A stretch of 64,000 bases of DNA from Cercophora sp. LCS_1 (Eukaryota; Ascomycota; Sordariomycetes; Sordariales; Lasiosphaeriaceae): NCBI GenBank assembly GCA_036250225.1, contig JAPZLL010000001.1, forward strand, positions 1,178,001-1,242,000. Direction: 5' to 3'. The notes beneath the pieces were generated by a model. That model searched no databases. It was given only the letters and a program-made list of their open reading frames with translations, and was not told the DNA's origin. The stretch's first letter is position 1. Each line of letters opens with the position of its first letter. A program made the translations under genes and the position numbers. Below are positions 1 to 9,100 of the stretch, piece after piece.

Positions 1-467
1 TGGGCAATTGTCTGTGCCACCAAGACGTTGAACCAATCCAAACTCTCCGGCTGGTGACTATCCACCTTGTAGTAGGTCTTGTTGAGAATCGCCCCAATGG
101 TCAAGGTTGGAGGACTCGGCCGCAGAATGCTCGACTTCTTTTTGTTCAGTGTTGGCTGCTGGAGCGTCTGGCGGGGGTTCGACGTTCGCAGGCTCAGCAG
201 GGACTTCTTATGTGCGAGTGTCCTCGCTTTTCTCTCCGTGGCTCGTACTGAGGCGGTTACTTCGGGCGATTGGAGGTCCCCAAAAATGAAGAATTTGATG
301 AAGGCGGCAACGAGGAGGACCACAGAAAGTTGGCCGAGGATGAGACCTTGGGTAAACGAAAACCTGTAGCAGCAGACTTGGATTAGCATTTTGGCAGAGT
401 CCGAGAAGCACGCAACGGAGAAGTCTCACGTCGGCTCAGGCCTGACTGGACAGATGTCTTGCGCCAT
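1..467 (-). CDS. mmm1: Mmm1, ERMES complex ER-membrane subunit (5' part only)
   Basis: Mmm1 is the ER-anchored subunit of the ERMES tether between ER and mitochondria, where its SMP domain carries phospholipids. Two exons are visible: 467-430 and 363-1, joined across a 66-nt GT-AG intron that contains a CTAAT branch site. The spliced N-terminus reads MAQDICPVRPEPTFSF. A single transmembrane segment follows (about residues 14-40, core GLILGQLSVVLLVAAF), then a basic linker and the start of the SMP region (VDSHQPESLDWFNVL). About 133 residues are present; the rest lies left of the window. The start was chosen because the short lumenal leader before the membrane segment matches what I recall of sordariomycete Mmm1. 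It diverges from vps45, with 452 nt between the two start codons. Identification is firm. Confidence 0.93.
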
Positions 468-919
468 TTTGACGACGTAGCAATCCTTGATCACCAATTG
501 GCACTCCTCCAAGGATGTTGGAGGTGAAGCTCGACTTTGTGGGGAAAGCAAGCTCCAAAATTGCCAGCGAGACGCCGCTCCCAGGGGGCTTATCTTATCG
601 GGGCGCCGCTTGAGCAACCTGCAGGCACCCATGACATCTCACACAGGAGGGACACTCAGCCGCATCCAGGGTTCCGGGCTGACAGGCCACCTCAGCTCTC
701 AACCCTCATTCAAACCGACCAACAGACGACAAGATACCGTCTCGTCTCGCGCCGTGATATCTTCGACTCCTAACGGTAAACTGGGGGAAGATCCAAGAAT
801 ACCCATCTTGGTTATCCTCAAGGCCATGTTTACGAGCCCCTCGTCGATGCGATCTTTGGGAAGGAGTCGATTCACTGAATGAGTCCCTGATTTGATTCGC
901 CAAACACAAACACGCAAAG
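468..919. promoter_or_regulatory. Divergent mmm1/vps45 promoter region
   Basis: This 452-nt intergenic segment lies between the start codons of mmm1 (minus) and vps45 (plus). A palindromic CCAATTGG is present near position 493. I see no convincing TATA box and no coding signal. Shared regulation is possible but only inferred. Confidence 0.5.
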
Positions 920-2766
920 ATGGATGTCGTCCAGGCAGCCTCCGGCTATGTCTCCAAGATGGTGACTGCTGGAGACAGCGCAACAGGGGCTCCGTCAACG
1001 AAGATGAAGATACTCCTCCTCGACAGGGATACAGTGCCCTGCATCTCAACCGCCGTCACCCAGTCCTCGCTTCTCAACCAGGAAGTATATCTGATAGACC
1101 GACTGGACAATGCCAATCGCGAGAAAATGCGACATATGCGCTGTTTGTGTTTCGTGAGGCCACATCCCGACTCCCTGGGTCTCCTCATCGACGAGTTGCG
1201 TGATCCAAAATACGGCGAATACCATCTCTTCTTCAGCAATGTCGCCAAAAAGTCTACCCTTGAGCGGCTCGCCGAAGCTGACGACCACGAAGTCGTCAAG
1301 CTAGTTCAGGAACACTTCCTCGATTATGTCGTCATCAACCCTGATCTTTTCTCATTAAACATGGCCCCTCCGCTCTACAGGATATGGAGTGGCAGCCCCG
1401 ATGCCTGGAACACTGATTCCCTTCAAAGAGCGACGGAAGGCATCATTTCAGTCCTGTTATCGCTCAAAAAGAAGCCCTTGATCCGGTACCAGAAAACGAG
1501 CCTGTTGGCGAAGAAGCTCGCAACCGAGGTGCGATACTACATGACGCAGGAGGATCAGCTGTTCGACTTCCGAAAAGTCGACACCCCACCCATTCTTCTC
1601 GTACTTGACAGGAGAGAGGATCCCATCACGCCTCTTTTGACGCAATGGACCTACCAGGCCATGGTCCACCACCTGCTCGGCATCCACAATGGGCGGGTTG
1701 ACCTCAGCAGCGTCCCGGATATCCGGCCGGAGCTTAAAGAGATTGTTCTCTCACAAGACCAGGACCCATTCTTCAAGAAAAATATGTATCTGAACTTTGG
1801 CGACCTCGGTGGCAATATCAAGGAATACGTGGAGCAGTACCAATCCAAAACCAAGAACAACGCCAACATCGAATCCATCACCGACATGAAACGTTTTATC
1901 GAGGAATATCCAGAGTTCCGAAAGCTCTCTGGAAACGTGAGCAAACACGTAACCCTTGTCTCCGAGCTTAGCAGGCGTGTCGGCTCTGAAAACCTCCTCG
2001 AAGTCAGCGAGCTGGAGCAGAGCATCGCTTGCAATGAGAACCACGCAACTGATCTCAAGGAAAGTACTCCCCTGTGATCCACCTATTTAGAGCAGCGAAA
2101 TACTAACACAAACAGACCATTCAAAGCCTCATCCAGTCTCCTACCGTCACCCCTGACAACAAAGTCCATCTTGTCGCCCTCTATGCAATCCGCTACGCCA
2201 AAAACCCCTCCAATGCGCTACCCATGCTCGTCGATCTACTAACAACTGTTGGCGGCGTCCCATCGCGCAAGGCTGACCGCGTTGCCCGTTTGCTCACTTA
2301 CCACAACTCGCTTTTGCCGGCGGCTGCGGCAGGCGGTGCAGGAGGCATCACAGACCTCTTTGAGTCAGCAGGCATATTTGGCGGGGCGGGAGCTCGTTTC
2401 AAGGGCCTTAAGGGTGTCGAAAACGTGTACACTCAACATTCTCCTCTGCTGGAGACAACACTGCAGAATTTGATCAAGGGCAAACTCCGCGACCAGGCAT
2501 ACCCATTCGTTGAAGGAGGCGGGACAACCCGCGACAAGCCACAGGATATCGTGGTTTTCATCATTGGGGGAGCAACCTACGAGGAGGCCAAGATGGTGGC
2601 TGGTATCAATGTCTCATCCCCAGGAGTGAGAGTTGTGCTCGGAGGCACGACGGTCCACAACGCAGAAACCTTTTTGGAGGAAGTCGACGAGGCGGTGAGC
2701 AGCTGGCCAGAGCCGGCACCAACGACAGTAGCCGGGAGGTTAAGGGCCGAGATTGGCAGGCGTTGA
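920..2766 (+). CDS. vps45: Vps45, Sec1/Munc18-family protein of Golgi-endosome traffic
   Basis: Vps45 is an SM protein that binds the t-SNARE Tlg2/syntaxin-16 and controls vesicle fusion at the trans-Golgi and endosomes. Family motifs include ILLVLDRREDPITPLL about one third in. The C-terminal half carries GLKGVENVYTQH, DKPQDIVVFIIGGATYEEA and VVLGGTTVHNAETFLEEV. Exons are best drawn as 920-2059 and 2116-2766, giving 596 residues, the usual family length. The intron has a perfect TACTAAC branch site (2101-2107) and an AG acceptor, but its donor reads GAAAGT instead of GTAAGT. The nearest GT, at 2064, leaves the frame off by one base, and reading through the intron stops after DLKESTPL. Either splicing here is non-canonical, or the gene carries a splice mutation or a base-call error. 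The gene is convergent with the glutathione synthetase gene, 83 nt apart. Confidence 0.93.
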
Positions 2767-2849
2767 GGTTTGTACGTTTGTGCTATGTATCCGACATGGG
2801 GAACCTATATGCAATGCAGGAGAGTATAGACGAAAACGACTCAAAGGTC

Positions 2850-4516
2850 TCAGACCAAGGCCACAGAATCCATGCAGCCGTATCCTGCTGCCACACCCCC
2901 TTCCTCGCTCTGATCTCCCTTTGTCCGGAGGAGATATCCGCTCTCTTCGTTGTGCAACGTCCCCGTCCCTGTCTGGTCCCACAAGCATGTACCATACACT
3001 CCCAGCTCGCAAATCACACCGCCCTGCTCCAACTTCCCGTTGCGAAGGATAATGTTCGCCACCGGTGGCGGCGTGATCAGTTCCATCAGGATATAAGACG
3101 ACCAGTGCTCCTCGGGAATCTGTTTCAACTGCTCTGGAATCGCGGTCCGGTAAAAGTTGTTTCCTCCTCCCTCGCGCTGCGGCTTCATGACGTACCGCTT
3201 GCACTCCTCCGGGTCGGTAGCGAGCCGTCGCGCCTCAAGGCCCGCGGGCGTGGTGTCGAGAGGGAAGATGTTGGTGAACGACCTTTGCACGGCGGCCCGA
3301 GCTTTGGCGTCGGGCAGGAAGCGTTCCATGGTGGCGTTATCACCTGGCGTTGCGAGGACTTGCTGGACTTTCTTCATGCCCGCTAGTTGGGTGAGCACGC
3401 TGGGGCAGGTGATGGTGCGGGAGCGCTCAATTGTGTAGCGCGCTTCCCAGGCTGAGGGGGACGGGTAGTCACCCGGGCCGTAGCCGGCGCGTAGGTAGGC
3501 AACGGCAACCTCGTAGGTGAGGGATGGGTTGGCTGTAGGGCGGTAGAGGAGGTGGCGGGTCGGGGTGAGTGTGGTGTTGTCTTGGATGGACGAAAAGGGG
3601 AGGCGGAAGACCGGGATGGAGGGAGTTGAGGAGGTGAGGGCGTATTCGAGGTGGCGTTGGTCGAAGACGTTGCGTTCTCCGGATTGGACGAGGAAGATGA
3701 CGCAAGTGGGATGACCGAGGGTTGAGGGACCGTAGGCTGTGTACGCTGCGCGAAGGCCAGAGGCAAGGCCTTGTGTTGAGTTGTTGGGTGGCAGTTCGAG
3801 AGGTGAGAGGGCTGCGGAGGACTGGAGGAGGGGGTAGACAGTTTGCGAGAGGTGCCTGTTTGTTGCTGTTTAGAATTTGGTGATAATGTAGGTGGATGAA
3901 GGGAATGTATATACCTGTGAAGAAGCGACGTTTGCGTAGATAGGCCTCCGAATGACGAAGCAATAGTGTTGAATTCAACTTGCTTGATTTGAAGTCCCTC
4001 GCCGTCGCCATGAACCATGTAGTCTGACCGGAAAAGTCCCAGGGAGAGGTTCTGATGCATCGTCAGCCCAAAGCGCCTGGAAGTGGCAAGAGGTCATTAC
4101 CTGAACGTAGCCTTCCTCCTTCACTCGCAGGTGAATGTTCCAAAGACTGGCAATAAACTCATCGCCCCCGGCAACCCTACAACAGTCAACCATGGACAAC
4201 AACAAAGAGAGGAAGCTCACTCTTGAACGAGGCTACTGAGGAACTCTTCATCCCGGCTGATATTGGCATACAGCTCGTTGTAAGCCTGCTGGATTGCCTT
4301 GGCCTCTGTGAAGCAACTCTTTGGAAAGGGGCTTGGGAAGAGTGTGACCGGCGCGTTTGTTGCCAGGATGCCCTCTGGGTCTTCCGGAACAATGGCCGGT
4401 GGTGGTCGAACAGCCAAGCCATTTGCGATGGACCAATCCTTGATCTCCTGCACAAGACTCTCGCGTTCAACAGCATCAAGATTCGGGGGAAATGCCCCCG
4501 CAACAAGGGCCGCCAT
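2850..4516 (-). CDS. gsh2: Glutathione synthetase (eukaryotic type)
   Basis: This cytosolic ATP-dependent enzyme joins gamma-glutamylcysteine to glycine, the second step of glutathione synthesis. Four exons are read: 4516-4221, 4176-4101, 4051-3915 and 3855-2850. The introns are 44, 49 and 59 nt. The spliced protein is 504 residues, close to the family norm of about 470-500. Recognisable blocks are LGLFRSDYMVHG, then KQVEFNTIASSFGGL (substrate site), then KPQREGGGNN at residues 394-403, which is the glycine-rich ATP-lid loop. C-terminal blocks are ILMELITPP and CELGVYG. The start fits the family: a short leader, then a helix ending in DWSIANGL. The 44-nt first intron is very short, though the frame on both sides supports it. 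Identification is firm. Confidence 0.93.
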
Positions 4517-6175
4517 ATTTGTGGACTGCGTTCGTGGTCAGCTCAAATGCCACTGGCCCACCAGAACCGAGAATCTGGATGACAAGCATAAATGTCTCAA
4601 ACACCTCACTTACTATTTGAGGTCGTTGGAGAATGAGTGTTTTACGCCCACGTTACAGGCTTACAGCTGACTGACTGGTCTTTAGTCTCGAGAACAAGGC
4701 CCAGAACTGTTACTCTTACGATCCAGAATGAGCCTAAGAAGACGGAGCGAAGCAGGCCAATGTCCAGCTCAACCTCCTTGCGCGCCGTGCAAAGCGGGTC
4801 TTCAAAAGCACGCCTTCGTGGAATCGATATACGGGAGCCACCAATGGCATTATTCAGGCTCGGCCGTGTTCGGGGATATGCTTGGTGCAAAACCCCTCCC
4901 GTTTGCTTTCATGGCGGGGTAATCTTTCTGACCTGGAACGCAGGATTACACAGGCAGACACAGTTTGATTTGTTATGCACACGGTCCAACAGCCATGTCG
5001 TCTTGTTTCGCACGGTGCGGGGCTGCAAATTCACACCCGTTCCGTCCTATCGGGCTCCCGTCGAAAAAGAAAATCCATGCGAGGCTGCCCTGACAACCAG
5101 CAGGTAACGTGAACACCCGTTATCCTTCTCATCTCGACTTCGTGTTTCGCGTTTTTGCAGCGCGCCTTGACCAGGCTCTAGCATCTCTTATTCGATCGGT
5201 TCCTTACATGCTCTCACATGCATGTTGAAGTTGTTCGGTTTGTGTGTCATCTGCACGCCGATTCGATATCCTGTCGCCACCTGCATGTTTGCCAACAAAA
5301 CTGACGGATGATTCATTCGCTGCGCTTAGTCTCATACTGGTATGTATTTGAGGACACCCCAAACCCATTCACCCCAACGTCGTTCCAAAATATTGTTCCT
5401 GAACGCCAGGTTCAATGGCAAGTTGAGTGCTGGGTCGGAGCCGGCAATTCACTTGGCTGCAATAACGCTCGCTCAGTGCGCGCGTACCTTCCTCAACTGC
5501 GGCTTCCTTCGTCCAAACGAGCTCTCATCTTGCCGCCCAACTATTCTAACCCCACTTGTGGCGCTCGCGGTCTTCTCAACTCCATCACCATCACCATCCC
5601 CAACATCCAACGTCCTCCTCTTTGATTCCCTCAAGGCTTTGGAGCTGTAAATCGAAACGGTTCCATATCTTTTACAGCTTCTCAGCGTGTGCAGCTAGCA
5701 CGGTCTTCTTTTGTCTTGCTGGCGCAGAGCTTGCGCTGCTTGATGGTGAGGAAGCTACAGCCATCTGATCCTCCGCCGATAAGGATACTCTTTCCTGAAT
5801 GGGTCAGCTACCTCGCCCTCTGATTCAGACCAACTCCTTATGATGGTAAGCTTGTGTCTTGCACTTTTATTTCTCTCTTTTTCCAACCATTCGTCCTCTA
5901 GCCTTTCTTACTTTACTACGGGTTGCCTCTGGGAGGAGGCACTATCAAGAGGCATCTAGTCGTACCTCACAACTTCTTTCAAGCCCACTCCCTCATTCTC
6001 GTGCAGTTGCAGGTGAGCCAGTGGTTTTGTTTTTGCATCACAGCTCCTCCGCATATCCGCCAATCCTTGAGAACTAAACTGTACCTTGGTACCGGAGATG
6101 TTCAGATTGGCCTGCTCTCCCGCCATTCTGTTTGCTAACACACGTTAGATCCCGCGAAGACTATGATAGGTCAGG
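4517..6175. other. Intergenic, gsh2 / SNF2 ATPase
   Basis: These 1.66 kb separate two divergent genes and presumably hold both promoters and 5' leaders. Several short ORFs are present (longest about 156 codons, 4637-5107), but none resembles a known protein or shows a convincing splice pattern. No RNA gene or repeat was recognised. Confidence 0.4.
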
Positions 6176-9100
6176 ATGGCAGAGCTAGATGCGAACGATC
6201 CCTTCCACTGGGATGTGGACCGTGTGGTTCGGGAGCTCTGCTCCCAGACCAAATCCTGGACGGGTCCCAACAAGCTCCCTGACCCCCACAGCCTTGAAGC
6301 CGCACTCAGGGACACAGAGATGGATGGCGAGGCACTACTCACTTATGGAGAGGAGTTTGGGATCCCTGCTCTCTGGGAAGCGCTATCGATCCGAAAAGCC
6401 CCCCATCAGCTATCCATGAATGCTGCTCTGAAGTGGTTTCGCAAAAACAGCCCGGCATATCGCAAATGGAAACAACAACGGGAGGCAGAAAATCATAGTG
6501 ACGGTGGTATTGGTCTTGGCTCAACCAATATTCCTTGTGATGGGCATGTGGATGGGATCCACGAGCCCCAAATCCCACCTCAGTTGACGCAGAACGGCGG
6601 GACGTCGACTCGCCACACGGCCCCTATTGCACAGGCAAAACCGGTAACCCAGCCAACTCAATCTATTCCGGCCGACAATTCACACAGCTTGAAACGATCT
6701 GCAAACGATATTAGCACATCAGAGTCTCCAGTTAGGTCGCCTTCAGGACCCCCCTTCAAGAAAAGGAGAGCGCTCCTCATGAACATATCGTCTATTCCCG
6801 TCCATGCAGGCGGGCTTTTCGCGCCTACTGAGGCAGATTTTCTTCAGGAGTCACCCACGCCTCCGACGTTCCAAGAACGCCTGCGGGCTCAAGATGGTAC
6901 TGTGGAGGCGGTTTTGGCGGCTTGTGAAGCCAGTGAACTACCCTCTGGATACCTTGGTAAAGCGCGACTGGCATCCGAGCAGATCTTGAGAGCTCCAGAA
7001 ATGGACGACAGGAGTGACGACGAGGATGATATCTCCTGGGTGCGGACTAGACCCCTCCCACCAGGTCGTTGCCAGCAGATTTCGAGCGCCATGAAACGGC
7101 TTCATCGAGCCGGACTGGTCCTGGACGAATCTGAGTCTGAGGATGTCCTGCCTGGACTTAGAGAGTCTGACGGCGAGGATGCCTATGACGAAGATACCTT
7201 GCGAGAAATCGAAGAAGAGGAGCAGGAGCGCAAGGCTGCTATGATAGAAGCAAGTCAGGCCCATCTCATTGACAAAGAGGCTGAAGAACGAGGCGCCCGG
7301 TTTGCGGAGGTCGCAGACGTGGTAGGGGACGTCATACAACAACTCGAAGAACAGTGGATGGCGACCAAGAAGCTGGAGAAGGATCGAAAAGCGCGGGCGA
7401 TCTGGGATACGGCCCGCCGTGACCCTAATCGGCAGGAACAGATCAAGGAGGCCATAGCGCGCCGGCGAGAACTTGAGAACCGTATGGTGCGATTTTTCAA
7501 CCGAATTCTGGAAACGACACCTTTGAGCCCATCAGAGCTTGAGACTAGGGCCTTGGATTGGTTCGAACCGACTTTTGCCGATGTCCTGAAGGAGACCTGG
7601 CTTGTTGACTTGCTCAGAAGCCAGAGTCGACCCCCTCATCCAAGAACCTTACCCAAGCCGCCTTCACGGCCCAAGAAAGAGTTGAGAAAACCTCGTGAGG
7701 AGGGCGTAAGCATATCCAGTGGTAGCGAAGCGGACTCGGAGTCTGACATGGACGACTTTATCGTTGACGACGGCCCCACGTTCGCTCCGATGGATGTTGA
7801 CCTCGACCCCAACTCTGGCCCAGACAGCAACAACCACCCGCGAAATGGAAGCCCGGATAAGAGCATTGCCTCCAACCCCGAAGTGGCTGACAACCCCCTT
7901 CATTCTCCACCGCCACCGAGGACCCCGGCGAAGCCAGAGCCCTTGATGCCAACCACCCCGCTTCGTGTAAAGCAACTCGCAAAGCACCAGCCGATCGAAA
8001 TACTGGACTCACCTCCACCTCCTCTTGAGACGACAGATCTTCCGGGATTTGACGAGATCGGAAAAATCAAGGAGATCGGTACAGCTCATTGGGTAAACGC
8101 CGAGGATGCCGACCGACTTGTGATTTGCATCATTGCTTCTTGGCCGCAAAACCGGAGAGCGACGTTTTTCGAAGCTGTCCAGAGGAATACAGCTGCTGAC
8201 GCTTGGAACAAATTCGTTCAGCCGCTACTTGACGAGTTCGCTGGAGAAGGACCAAAAGAGCCTGTGGAGGTGGACAGTAACTCACTGACCTTTTCTTTTG
8301 CCCGGCTCTTCGATTGTTATTTCAGCAGAAGCGCTGGTAGGATTAACCGTACCTCGTTCAGACAATTGACCTCTCAACGATTTTGTAGAGAGGAGGCGAA
8401 GTTTAGCGATTTTTACGGGCTTCTCTGCCAGATCATGCCGCACTTCGGGTTCTCGACCCTACAGACCCCTAAGAAGAAGATCAAGATTGTGGTCAAGAGG
8501 AACACACCGACAAGAGACGCCGCAGAGGAGAGAGATGGAAGCGAGAGTTCTGCCTCCGAGAATTCTGCCCCCGAAGATGCAGCCGCCGGATCCCCCTCAG
8601 AGATGTCACAGCCGGTGTCCACCAAGAAGGCAAATCGGGCTGGACGTCCAAAAAACAAGGCAGCAGCACAACTTCGATCCACCAACGTTGAGCAGCAACG
8701 ACAATTCGATGAGCGTCGTCGAGAACTACGAGAGCTGCTCGCTGTGAGCGGAGCTATTTCTAGTGATAAGGCCCGTCTCATTGTCAATGAAACGAAGCGG
8801 GCGGACGAAGAACTGATCTATGTCAACGACGAAATCGGCAGCAAAATCAAGGATCACCAAATCGACGGGGTTCGCTTTATGTGGAACCACGTTGTTGTCG
8901 AGTCGAGTGTTCGGCAGGGTTGTCTGCTCGCGCACGAAATGGGACTGGGAAAGACGATGCAAGTCATTACGCTGCTTGTAGTCATTGCTGAGGCGGCTGC
9001 TTCGAAAGATCCGGCAGTTTACAACCAAATCCCAGAGCAGCTGCGAGAGTCCAAGACTCTGGTTCTCTGTCCCTCGGGCTTGGTGAACAACTGGGTTGAC

